From assembly GCA_009746045.1 (NCBI GenBank), contig RPFO01000310.1, positions 1,062,234 through 1,126,233 of the forward strand: a DNA stretch of 64,000 nucleotides, given 5' to 3'. The translations under genes and the position numbers were made by a program. The notes beneath the pieces were generated by a model that had not been told where the DNA came from, made no database searches, and worked only from the letters and a program-made list of their open reading frames with translations. The stretch comes from Mesostigma viride (taxonomy: Eukaryota > Streptophyta > Mesostigmatophyceae > Mesostigmatales > Mesostigmataceae). Below, one piece after another: positions 33,565-44,183 of the stretch (positions are counted from its first letter, which is position 1; the number at the start of each line of letters is the position of its first letter).

Positions 33565-34117
33565 TTGAGTCGAGTTGAGTTTATTCCCATGCCGGTGATC
33601 CGACAGGGATATTACTAGTGGATCCCTAGGCTGGTCCGACCTTAATTAATTAAATAATTAATAGACACGTGACTGCGTCACGTGAGCATAAGTCCTCAGT
33701 GGGAGGCCGGGAACATGGGATGGAATGGATGGTGTAAGCTATCTAGGTCCTAGTTACAGGGGTGTGGGCACCGCGGCCCGAATCGCTATGAATGCCATAC
33801 GCGGTCACACGTGGAGCCCCCACAGACTTGGGGGTGGTCTCCTTCATCACTACTTGCCATCTATCCTTGCGCACCATCTGCCTCCATATTACAGACAAAC
33901 CAGGAGGCTGCCCGGCCTTATGGGGGTGGCAAACAAGTGTGGAGTGTGCACCAACGTGGTCGACCCCTCGTACAGCGTGCAGATGACAGCATGCAACTAT
34001 AGGGGGGTTGGCATGCCAGCGCGGGCAAGGACAATCCACAGAGTGTCCCAGCGGTGGCTCTGCAGCGTTGAGGGCACAGCCAAGTATTATTCTTTCAGCC
34101 CGACGTATAGCCTGCAT
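33565..34117 (-). mobile_element. minus-strand retroposon 3' end, interrupted by a LINE
   Basis: Same block as 4257-4866, beginning TGAGTTGAGTTTATTCCC on the + strand. It is split at 33643/33915 by an inverted LINE fragment and ends at 34117, where a second LINE insertion begins. Confidence 0.4.
33644..33914 (-). mobile_element. 5'-truncated LINE copy, inverted
   Basis: From AATTAATTAAATAATTAA inward it is the reverse complement of 34972-35232 with few mismatches, including the hairpin CACGTGACTGCGTCACGTG. Units 1 and 3 read through without it. CCGACCTT on the left and CCGGCCTT on the right fit an 8-bp target duplication with one difference. Confidence 0.7.
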
Positions 34118-35265
34118 GCCCCCATGCTGGGGAGCATGCTGGGGAGCATGCTCCCCGACACCGCTGACGATGTGGACATCCGCATCGGCCTGGCCTGGGC
34201 TAGGCTTCGTTTGCTCAAAACCTACTGGCACTCGAATTAAGGGCCTGGGCGAGCACCGCAAGCGAATGCTCTTCAAGGTCCTCGTCCTCACGGTGCTTAC
34301 GTATGGCGCCGAGGCCTGGACACTCACAGACACACTGGCCGCCAAGCTGGAAGGCACAGTCTACAGGATGCTTCGACAGGTCCTGAATGTAGGGTTTTCC
34401 ACTCAAAGGTCATTAGAGTCTTTGTATCAGGGTATGCCTCGCATTTCGGACGATATTAGGCAGCGCAGGATAGCTAGCATTTGTAGGCTGCCATCTTGCT
34501 CGCACCAGTCAGTTAGACACCGCCCTTGGTCTGGCCGGCCCCCAGCGGCTTGGCCAACCAGGGCGGCACATCCTGACCTGGCCTGTCCCCAAGGACATTC
34601 ATAGAAAGCTGGGTAAACCTGCCATGAACTACATACAGATGTTGCTGGCTGACCTAGTGGTCCCAGCTCAGTTTGAGCACCGCATTCACTCCCTCGGTTT
34701 GCACATTAGTAATGCGGATTTGTACGCTGGTTTGCCCTATGTTTCCCACATTATTAGGCACAGGCGCCCGGGCCTAGCCGGGCACCTGGCCCGCACAGAT
34801 CAGGTAGACACGGCATCAGATAGACTAGCTGGCACCAAGCCCGCCCAACCTGGGCGATATGTCCTCACCTGGCGTGCCCCAGGCCGCGCGCGGCAGGGCC
34901 GCCACCCGTGGACTTTTCGTGATAGACTCGGCATGGACATGTGCTACACTAGACGTGACGGGCTCACACCCGGGCAGCCTCCTGGTTTGTCTGTAATCTG
35001 GATGCAGATGGTACGCAAGGATAGATGGCAAGTAGTGATGAAACCAAGAGACCACCCCCAAGTCTGTGGGGGCTCCACGTGTGACCGCTTATGGCATTCA
35101 TAGCGATTCGGGCCATGGTGCCCACAACCCTGAAACTAGGAGCTAGAATTAGCTTACACCATCCATTCCATCCCATGTTCCCCTCCCACTGAGGACTTAT
35201 GCTCACATGACGCAGTCACATGTCTATTAATTAATCAATCAATCAATTAATTAATTAATTAAGTA
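34118..35265 (+). pseudogene. non-LTR retrotransposon ORF2, C-terminal part (frameshifted)
   Basis: Three frames read in turn. They give RIGLAWARLRLLKTYWHS, then KVLVLTVLTYGAEAWTLTD with KLEGTVYRMLRQVLN, then LYAGLPYVSHIIRHRRPGLA and GHLARTD. This order is the region just after the reverse transcriptase in CR1/RTE-like LINE ORF2 proteins (YG.E.W, LRR, RRL..GH..R). Two frameshifts and a partial internal duplication make it non-functional. It ends with the LINE 3' motif and (ATTA)n at 35228-35262, and is absent from units 1 and 3. Confidence 0.75.
35228..35262 (+). repeat. ATTA/ATCA tetranucleotide LINE tail
   Basis: Tandem ATTA and ATCA units directly after the LINE 3' motif TGACGCAGTCACATG. 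Confidence 0.85.
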
Positions 35266-35483
35266 TTCACTCCCTCTCTCTTGCTTGGACTGCTATGCAG
35301 AACAAGAAGAGGTGGCAGAAGATTGCATCCAGGCTCACACGTTAGCCCCTGTGGGCATGCAAGCCCCCTCCCCCCAAGCGGAAGGGGCACTTTGCTGACT
35401 AGTGTAATTTGGATTTTCTAGACTAGATAGCTTAGAGTTATAGCTTAGTTCGATTCCGCGGCTTCGCCCACCTCCATCCATTA
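35266..35483. other. unit 2-specific sequence after the LINE tail
   Basis: Not present in units 1 and 3, where the ancestral block is continuous. No coding signal; possibly part of the same or another insertion. Confidence 0.4.
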
Positions 35484-35998
35484 CGCATGTTCGCCTGTGG
35501 TTACTAACACTACCTCAAGCACAGGCACGCGCAGACAAGACGGACGCGTCAGATCGGTGAGCTGGCACCAAGCCCACCCAGCCCGGGTGCGTTATCTCTA
35601 CCTGGTCTCACCCTGGCTGCGCGCTCCGGCCCGGGGCCCAGGTCGCCGGTGACTCACACGACGTCACCATTGCCGACCTTCCAGGACAGGCTCCGTCGGG
35701 GCATGTGCTATCCCTGAGAAGACAGGCGCGTGCCCGGGGCCATGGATTCATCACGCATCTTGGGGCAGATGATCCGCAACTTGAGCGCTGGCAGAAGGTT
35801 GTGTTAGCCACAGTCCCCAAGTCAGATCTGGGAGCTGCGTGTGACGCGGATTGGCAAACAATGTGGGCCGTGGCACCTGCCCTTCAGCATGTACCACAAC
35901 ATGTACATAGACAGTTTGACGCACGCTTTACCATCCATCCCACCCACTCATGGAGGATTTATGCCCACGCGACGCAGACATGAATGTGTTTTGATTAA
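35484..35998 (+). pseudogene. LINE 3' remnant, unit 2 copy
   Basis: Starts ACGCATGTTCGCCTGTGG, matching 4866 and 58147; ends with CCACGCGACGCAGACATG and an AT-rich tail. Frames are broken. Older than the LINE at 34118 because it is shared by all units. Confidence 0.6.
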
Positions 35999-37098
35999 TT
36001 ATAACTATATCATCAGCCAACATGTTCTACAATTAAGGTCTGAAACCGAGCTGGGCCCAGGCCCCAGCACCCCAGCATGAAGGATATCTTATGATTAGAA
36101 AGCGAAACAGAGGCATGCACACTTTCGTATCATGGCACCACCAACGTCAACCATGCACTAGGCCAGCTAGTTTTGGCGGTGCATGTACTGGATACAAGAA
36201 AAGGTTATCTGCGACTGTCAGGCTTCCAACGCCGCAGTATCTGCTGAAGGCTTACCCATGCACTCATGCATTATGACGCAATACGACCACAACATCGATG
36301 CTCTCATATGTACCTGGCAGCCGCCCCAGACACCGCATTACCAAAGGGACATGGGCTGGACACTCCCCACCCCCATGCCACCTGGCCACCCCACCCACCC
36401 AGGCAGCGTGGCTGAAGCTGCATGAAGGCCACATGTACGGGTTAATTGAAGAACTGGGCACTGGGAAATGCCTTGCACGCAAATTTCCACGCGCATACGA
36501 TCTAGGTATGCTTGCACATAGGACTGCCCGACGTACCGGGAAGGTAAGGCAGCTGCCGAATCACACGCCGGGTCGCCGGCCATGACTTCACCATTACTTC
36601 CTTGAGCTTGCTCGTGCTTCCCTGGCTGGTACGTGGTGCACCGCCCACCTCGTGCCGGACCAGCACCGCCTTCATCTTTAGTTCGGCCACTTTGATAGAG
36701 GCACAGAAGCGGCTTGTTTCAACCCACTGGCCGGTATTCCGTATCTATCAGTCAAGTGAGCCCTGACCCTAACCTGTGTGGCTCCGGGGGGCCAAGCCTT
36801 TCTCAGTTACTCGCAGGCATTGCTTGGCTGGTCAGACGTCTTCCGCTTCGTTGAAGACCGCAACACCCCCAGTCTCCCCTCCTTTCTCTGCTGAGGGTCA
36901 TCCGTGCTGAGTCATCCCAGTCCATGTGGTGCAAATCAGGCCAGGATTAAGCCCAAAAGTCTCCCTCTTTGCACCATATGACAGGGTCCCATTATTCACA
37001 GCTAAGGTTGCTGTCACAGCTCCCAAACAGCTGGCCTCCTCTTTCCTGCGCAGCCCTGCTGAAGCAAGTGCATGGAATATGTGGGAAACCGTGTGACC
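35999..37098. repeat. conserved tail spacer, unit 2
   Basis: Matches 5396-6461 and 58621-59699. The open-frame remnant present at 5953-6219 is frameshifted here (about 36594-36850) by a 2-bp loss in CGGCTTGTTTCAACC. Confidence 0.6.
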
Positions 37099-37853
37099 AG
37101 CTGCGATGTTGGGTGGAGCTGTGGTTGCGTGACAAACAGGTGGAGAATGCTCTATCATACGCCAATGTGAGGTCGGGTGTTATACCAGTCAGCATGTTGG
37201 GTGGAGCTGTAGTTGCGTGACAAACAGGTGGAGAATGCTCTATCATACGCCAATGTGAGGTCGGGTGTTATACCAGTCAGCATGTTGGGTGGAGCTGTAG
37301 TTGCGTGACAAACAGGCGGAGAATGCTCTATCATACGCCAATGTGAGGTCGGGTGTTATACCAGTTGCGATGTTGGGTGGAGCTGTAGTTGCGTGACAAA
37401 CAGGTGGAGAATGCTCTATCATACGCCAATGTGAGGTCGGGTGTTATACCAGTCAGCATGTTGGGTGGAGCTGTAGTTGCGTGACGAACAGGTGGAGAAT
37501 GCTCTATCATACGCCAGTGTGAGGTCGGGTGTTATACCAGTCAGCATGTTGGGTGGAGCTGTAGTTGCGTGACGAACAGGTGGAGAATGCTCTATCATAC
37601 GCCAGTGTGAGGTCGGGTGTTATACCAGTCAGCATGTTGGGTGGAGCTGTAGTTGCGTGACAAACAGGCGGAGAATGCTCTATCATACGCCAATGTGAGG
37701 TCGGGTGTTATACCAGTCAGCATGTTGGGTGGAGCTGTGGTTGCGTGACAAACAGGCGGAGGATGCTCTATCATACGCCAATGTGAGGTCGGGTGTTATA
37801 CCAGTCAGCATGTTGGGTGGAGCTGTGGTTGCGTGACACGCAGGTGGAGAATG
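37099..37853. repeat. 88-bp minisatellite, about 8.5 units (unit 2)
   Basis: CTGTRGTTGCGTGAC recurs nine times from 37119 to 37823 at exact 88-bp spacing. Confidence 0.95.
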
Positions 37854-38140
37854 CAACTATCTGTGGCTCTTGCTTGAGGAGTGCCAGAAGAGCAGGTGAG
37901 GACATGGGGACGGAGCAGTCGTGTTGAGGGGGGCGGCATGGGGGTGTGCATGTCATGCTCACGTGCAGAGGAAACAATAGCAGGGAAGAAGCAGTCAAAC
38001 GACTAAGCTTAAAAACCGCTCCCTAGAGATGGAGTCTCTTTTCTCAGCACCACAAAGGATTCATGCAGGAAAGGTTGGACCAAGTTAATTACTTCATCAA
38101 CGTGCCTGCCTCTGTGCGCTTGCTGGGGGAAAAGGGGAAA
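37854..38140. other. spacer between the 88-bp and 85-bp loci, unit 2
   Basis: Counterpart of 1531-1795. No gene seen. Confidence 0.5.
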
Positions 38141-38144
38141 TCTC

Positions 38145-38315
38145 CTCGTTCAGGCCATAAGAAAGGGGATGCTGGCAAGCAGATGAATGCCACCGCAAGG
38201 GGCCCAAACTACCCAATGAAGGAAACAGGCAGGGTCGCTCATCTAAGCAGCCTACTGTAGCCCTCAGACGTACCTGATCCTGTCCCTGGCCAACAAAGGC
38301 ATGCTGCAATAAATT
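38145..38315. repeat. one 85-bp unit and one 78-bp unit (unit 2)
   Basis: GTTCAGGCCATAAGAAAGG starts the single 85-bp unit. AAGCAGCCTACTGTAGCCC starts the single 78-bp unit. Both arrays are at minimum size in this unit. Confidence 0.8.
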
Positions 38316-40480
38316 TGGAAGCCGCGCCCTGCATGGAATGGGGACGTGTCACGGAGGAAGGGAGGGGGGAAGAAAGAGAGCGGAAATTGGGGCTGGTTAG
38401 TCAAAGTGTCATAATGTCGGTGTAATACCCAGCATCGTAATATCTTGTCTCCTGCATGGCGAGGCAGCCTTCGTCCACGCCTGTCCTCAGACTAACACGA
38501 TGAGGGAAGAGGATACTCAAATCACTCAGTTAAGCATAGCCAAAACCGAAACAAGCGCACCTTTTCGAAATGGCCCTACCAGCTTACCGCACTTTGAAAG
38601 ATCGGCGCCCATGCCAGCAGGCCAACTTATCACGGCGTCATCCGGAACGTTGTCTTTTCCTGCAAAGCTGCGGTCAGGACACCATCCATGCAGGTGCCAT
38701 CTGGATAGCATATGCAAGCTTGCCGGGATGATAAACCTCCAACAACGACGAGACCTTGACTTGCCATGACAGTATTGCCCCTCACGAGTTCCGCAGAGAC
38801 ACAGACACAGTGCCAACACCAACGCGCAGCTCCGAATGTGAAATGGATTCTGTGACGCAGAACGATAGTCATGAACGATGTGAGTCGTGTGACAGACCAG
38901 GCAAGCCGCAAAACCCTGGTTGTACTCTGGCCGCGATCTCGAAGACAGGACACGTGATGACTAAAAACATGTAGGTCATGCGGCGAGCAGCGAGCAGCGA
39001 AGAGCAGCGTACGTTTTTCATTACAAGAGTCGCCCACCAATAGTCGTATATTACCGTTCTCGTTAGCAAAGCATACTACTATTGATTTATTTCTCTGCTG
39101 GCTTCAAGCACACAGTACTGCAGTATGGAACCTGCGGCACCGTCAGGCCGATATGGTGGGGTGGATCCTCCACGCTTCCACAGCAACCTCTTTTGCATGA
39201 GAGGCTTTCTGAATCCTCCAGAGTATATAATGTTACCGGCAAGGCGGCATCAATGCACATTCCACGTGCATGGTGGCATCGGGAGAGATCGGGAGCTAAT
39301 TTTGCGCAGGTCACGTGCCCCGATGCCTCGCCACACGGTCCAGGCGCTGCCAGCGCATCGCCGAGTCCCACTTTATCCGAAGGCAGGCAGAAGTAATAAT
39401 ATCGCGCTAAGCTTAGGTCAGCAGGTATCTTACGCAACGAACGGGGCCAATTCGTAGCGGACCGCAATGCACAGCCTCGGCGCTGGAGAATAGTGGAGAT
39501 GCCAAGAAAACGGAAAGACTAATATGTTGTGCAAGTTTAATTTAATATGAACCCTTCCCGCTGTCCTTTTATCGGACCTCTCTTTGTCAACAATCTACCT
39601 AGTTCTGAACAATTATTCGAACGAAGCACGGGGGCCAGCCTAAAAGTGATAGCGGAATGCTGCGACCCACATTCAAATTCGGTTGGCAGCCGTGCCGTTT
39701 CGAGCCATTAGATTGTTTACAATCTGGCGACCTCTTTTAGTTTGTTTCCGTCCTTAACTCATTCGCAGGGCTCCAACAAGGGCCGGGGGATAACGCAGTT
39801 TAGCTGTTTGCGGTACCAGAAAAGTCAAGAGGTGGTGTGGATACTTAATGCTAGCCAGAAATGTTCCCTCCCCTCTGACCACGAGATGAAATATCTGTAA
39901 ATAGATTACAGGGCAGCAAAGTATTGCAATTCCATGCCTCGCATCGACGAGTAGCGATGCGCGAGTAAGGCGGAGAGAGAAGGCTGCCAACATTCCTTCA
40001 CTGCCGTCGGCTTGCCACCGCATTGCCGTCTTTTAACAATGGTAAGAGATTGAGAGACTGGCTGGCGCGTGCATACGAATCCCCCCCCTCACACACCTTG
40101 CAAGTCTTTCCTGCTATACTGGAACATGCTTATCCTGTCGGTAGCACATCCAAGCAACAATTGGGTGCCTTGAGTTACTCCTTATTTCCTTGACCGCCTA
40201 ATTTTTACTTAATCCTGGTAACTGTTTGAACTTGGTTTATACGTGCTCGCGCATTTTCATGCCCTCGATCTCCAATCCCAGTCATCCCACCCTGACTATC
40301 TTCTCTTCTCGGTTGCATGTACTAACAAAAATACTGCTATCATTATATTAATCTTTCTGATCAGACTAGCGGCACCCCTCAGTTATTGAGAGGTGGCAGT
40401 CGTAAAGGATACGTATGTCAGGGACGGCTTTGGGCTACTGCAGGGAGCTAGACGTCTCAGGGGTGCAAACTTACAGCAAG
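38316..40480. repeat. conserved pre-ankyrin block, unit 2
   Basis: The most complete copy that is not interrupted. It matches 2816-3619, 7396-9460, 17623-19190 and 60960-63040. Antisense frames up to 136 aa are not clearly coding. Confidence 0.65.
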
Positions 40481-40650
40481 CATGGATCAGCGAATGTGGT
40501 GCATGTGTGTCTTATCGCTTGCTTGGCCAGCATGCCTGGTTCCTGTGGATGCTGAGGGCAAGCATGGACCAGCGTATGTGGTGCACGTGTGTCTCATCGC
40601 TCGCTTGGCCAGCATGCCTGGTTCCTGTGGATGCTGACATGCCTGTGTGC
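40480..40650. repeat. 82-bp minisatellite, about 2 units (unit 2)
   Basis: Two copies of the unit with TTGCTTGGCCAGCATGCC and TTCCTGTGGATGCTGA, just before the first ankyrin exon. Confidence 0.8.
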
Positions 40651-40699
40651 ATGCTGGGGACTTATGCACGTCTTGGGATTTCGTGGCTTCTGCATCCAG

Positions 40700-40795
40700 G
40701 CTGATACCCCATTACACAGAGCATCAAGGGAAGGTCGTCTCGACATTGTTCGACAACTTGTCGCAAGTGGTGCAAGCGTGAATGCAAATAACAGG
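40700..40795 (+). CDS. ankyrin exon, first type (unit 2, set a)
   Basis: Acceptor TGCATCCAG, donor GTAAGT, 96 bp. Encodes ADTPLHRASREGRLDIVRQL and VASGASVNANNR. First exon recognised of set a. Confidence 0.8.
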
Positions 40796-40869
40796 GTAAG
40801 TTCAGGCTTGGCATCTGAGTTTGAAGGAATGCCACGCCTGCGTGTGGTGCACTGAAGGTAGGCAGCAGA

Positions 40870-41278
40870 CTGTCGCCAGGCATTCTCCCAGCGCGAGCGC
40901 TTTTCATTTCTGCAGCGGTCAGTATCTTTTCTTCCGAGGTTCCGCGTGCAGCTTGTTGTTTGTGCGCCACGCAAAGGCTGCTGGCCAGAACGAGATGTCT
41001 GGGCACACGCCATAGCACTATCATCAAGTAGCAGAGTGGAAGCAGGAATAATGTCCAATAATTTTTCTCGAAAAATCTCGTGCACAAGAGATGATGTTAG
41101 TCATTTCTGCGTCATCTAGCCATCCGCATTCATCCACAGACAGCCCCTCACCCTTCAACTTCTGTCCTTGTTGTTTAGACAGGTACCTGAACAGGGCGAG
41201 CAGCTTTTCTTTTATTGTGGTATCTGTGCAAACCTTGCGCTGCAGTGCACCATGTTGTGGAATTTTCAGCCCATGCAT
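40870..41278 (-). pseudogene. antisense remnant, exon-C type (set a)
   Basis: Minus frame with LLALFRYLSKQQGQKLKGEG and VDECGWLDDAEMT, then, after a 1-nt frame change, HEIFREKLLDIIPASTLLLD and MACAQ. It has a paralogue at 48217-48699. The amphipathic, protein-like composition and its conservation argue for a former gene lying antisense in the first ankyrin intron. Family not recognised. Confidence 0.45.
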
Positions 41279-41589
41279 GTTCTGACTTGATGAGGGTGTA
41301 TCTTGAAGCTTGTCAAGAATGCCCCCCTCGGTGGGCTCTCACTGGGCTCTTGCTTGTTTGGTGCCATGCAGCCATACCTCAGAGCTCCGCTGTGGCTCCG
41401 CCCCTTAACTACTATAAACATTAATTATCCACGCGGTAGCATAGAGGGGCGACGGACGATTAAGCTTTCAGAGGGTTCATGCTTGCCATCACAAATCAAG
41501 GACATGGGATACCATTTTAAAAGTCAAGCCGGCCTTTTATGCTCTTCAGTATCGTTGTTTTTTCCGCATTTAACAGGTTCCCTCCATGC

Positions 41590-42000
41590 ACCAACGCTTG
41601 TGGTCAGAGGAACGTGATGGACCCCCAAAAGGAAACAGGATCAGTGAATTGCGCGGTGATGCTTGCGGCAATGGGGACACTGTTTTTCTCCAAACAGTGA
41701 CCAAGTAGTAAAATGTCAAGGAGCGCTTGTCCATGTCACCTGGCCCTGTCTACTGACATTTCGCAGCCACTCCTCCATCTATGATGCCCCCCCATACTTG
41801 TTTTCCTGAGTGATGGCTGACTAGCAGGAGCTTGCCGATGTTTTGTATTTCACTTTCGTGTTTGTATCGCTCTCTGTGCAACTTGCCATTTGGGGGGAAA
41901 GTCGCTTGCAAGTTGTGTGCATGCGGGATGGTTAGCTCCTGCAAAGCTTTAGTCAAAGTTTGCGGAAACCATTCTTTCATCAGTGTGTCATTCATCTGTC
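41590..42000 (-). pseudogene. antisense remnant, exon-A and exon-B types (set a)
   Basis: The minus frame 41750-41995 reads WFPQTLTKALQELTIPHAHN; further on, ITAQFTDPVSFWGSITFL ends in a stop. Both parts have counterparts near 49050-49320 and at 25170-25660. Order on the minus strand is A, B, C (C at 40870-41278). Confidence 0.4.
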
Positions 42001-42337
42001 GTCTATGTCTGCATGGCTAGCCTTCCCGCTCTTGAATTGGGATGCCTCCATCCATGTCTCCCCTGTCCCAGGGCAAGGTATCACAGCCAGATCTTGGAGG
42101 GTTTCAGGTGGTGGTTGTGAACATGAGCAGGGGCAGGCACGCGTGGCTTTTTGCACCAGCTCAGAGGCAAGAATGTGGCAGTGGCAGTGTTCAGGTACAA
42201 TGGCGGTGTTGATTTGTGCGGGATCCTTTTTGCTGCAGGACACGGCGGGTTCCTGTGAATGCTGACATGTCCATGTGTTGTGTGGCTGTTGTCATGCGAC
42301 TGGGTTGTCACGGAACTACTGTGGCTGCTACCTCAAG

Positions 42338-42436
42338 TATGGGGCTACCCCTCTGCATGAGGCGTCCCTTTATGGCCATCTTGATGTCGTCCAGCATCTC
42401 ATCGCCAGCGGCGCAGACGTGAACGCCGAGGACGAT
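42338..42436 (+). CDS. ankyrin repeat exon, 99 bp
   Basis: Acceptor ACCTCAAG (AAG, where sister exons have CAG), donor GTCAGT. Encodes [20 protein letters not shown] and [13 protein letters not shown]. Confidence 0.78.
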
Positions 42437-42931
42437 GTCAGTGGTAACTCCATGCCAAGGGCCAGGGGGATGTGCTGTTTCTGGATGGTCGCTTGGCCAC
42501 TAGCAATGCAATGACTGCGTGTGGTGGAGGAGATCGGGACGTGGCCAGAATGTCTGGTTTGTTTCCAGCATGCATGCCCTCATAATCGGAGTTTTGATGG
42601 TTTCATCGAGGTTAAGATGTGTCAAGCCTCCATCCATGTCTCCCCTGTCCCAGGGTAGGGTATCACGGCCAGGCCGGGGTTGGGGCAGGTTTCAGTTGAT
42701 GGTTGTGTTGGACACGCAGTGATCGGCAGGCATGGCTTTACCACCAGCTCAGAGGCAAGAATGTGGCAGAGGCAGAGGCAGTCATCAGGTACAATGGCGG
42801 TGTTGATTTGTGCGGGATCCTTTTTGCTGCAGGACACGGCGGGTTCCTGTGGATGCTGACATGCCCATGTGTTGTGTGGCTGCTGTCACATTGCTGGGTT
42901 GTCACGGGACCTTTGTGGCTGTTGCCTCCAG

Positions 42932-43030
42932 TATGGGACTACCCCACTGCATGAGGCGTCCAGCAGTGGCCATCTTGATGCCGTCCAGCATCTCATCGCA
43001 AGCGGCGCAGATGTGAACACAAACGACAAT
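42932..43030 (+). CDS. ankyrin repeat exon, 99 bp
   Basis: Acceptor TGCCTCCAG, donor GTCAGT. Encodes [20 protein letters not shown] and [13 protein letters not shown]. It lies 594 bp after the previous exon and its intron is a close copy, so this is a recent exon duplication. Confidence 0.8.
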
Positions 43031-43560
43031 GTCAGTGATGACTTCATGCAGTGGGCAAGGAGGGCGTACTGTTTCTTAATGATCGCATAGCCCTTGAGAA
43101 ATGAAATGACCGCGTGTGGTGAAGAAGATCGAGACGTGGCCAGGATGTCTGGTTTGTTTCCAGCACCTATACCCTCGCCATTGGAGTTTTAAATAATTTT
43201 GTTGAGGCTAATATGTGTCATGCCTCCATCCATGTCTCCGTTCTCCCAGGGCAGGATATCACAGCCAGATCTCGGAAGGTTGAGGGTGGTGGCTGTGAAC
43301 ACGGAGGGAGGACTAGCAATCATTTTGGGTGGCGTTTGTGAGCATGCGGTGATCGGCAGGCATGGCTCTGGCACCAATTCGGAGGCAAGAATGTGGCGAT
43401 GGCAGTGGCGGTGATCAGGGACAGTTGTGGTGTTCATTGGCGTGGGATCCTTTTAGCTGCAGAACACGACGGGTTCCTGTAGATGCTGACATGTCCATGT
43501 GTTGCGTGGCTAATGTTGTACAACTGGGTTGTCATGGGACTTTGCGTCTGCTGCCTTCAG

Positions 43561-43659
43561 TATGGGACTACCCCGCTGCTTAGTGCATCAAGGAACGACC
43601 ATCTTAATGTCGTCCAGCATCTCATCACCAGCGGGGCAGACGTGAACGCCAACGACAAT
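43561..43659 (+). CDS. ankyrin repeat exon, 99 bp
   Basis: Acceptor TGCCTTCAG, donor GTCAGT. Encodes YGTTPLLSASRNDHLNVVQH and LITSGADVNANDN. TPLH is TPLL. Confidence 0.78.
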
Positions 43660-43899
43660 GTCAGTGATGACTCCATGCATTGGGCCAGGGGGATGTGCTC
43701 ACAATGGTCGCATAGCCCTTGAGCAGTGCATCAGCCGCGTGTGGTGAAGAAGATCGGGACGAGGCCAGGACGTCTGGTTTGTTTCCAGCATGTGTGCCCT
43801 CGTAATCAGAGTCATAAGTATTTTTGTCGTCGAGGTTGATTAATACTGTGTGTTAACAAATATGTTTGCGTTGACGCTTATGGAGTTGGCCATGCTGTC

Positions 43900-44098
43900 T
43901 AGTTCATCCCCAACTTCCGTGCCCCTGTAATCCACCCGTCGGAAACGTTTCTTGTCAAGGTCCCCGTGTTGAACATGTGCCCGCATGTGCCCACGCTTGT
44001 GGCAAGAGAAACAGCTATGGGACCCGCGAAGAAGACAGGATCAGAGAAGTGGTGGCGATCGCGGCACCAGGGGCGGCATTCTTTTGTAGCAGTACTTA
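43900..44098 (-). pseudogene. antisense remnant, exon-B type
   Basis: Minus frame with HFSDPVFFAGPIAVSLATS and VSDGWITGARKLGMN, comparable with 25170-25660. Same position relative to a degenerate ankyrin exon as at 50700-50949. Confidence 0.35.
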
Positions 44099-44099
44099 G

Positions 44100-44183
44100 A
44101 ATGGTAAAATGGGTGGCCATCTGGATGCCATCAAGCATCTCGTCCCAAGTGGCACCGAGTCTAGTGTAAACGCCAGAGACATG
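44100..44183 (+). CDS. diverged ankyrin exon, 84 bp
   Basis: Acceptor AGTACTTAG, donor GTCAGA. Encodes NGKMGGHLDAIKHLVPSGTE then SSVNARDM. The TPLH segment is lost but GHLDAIKHL and the VNARD end remain, in phase 0. May be spliced or decaying. Confidence 0.5.
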
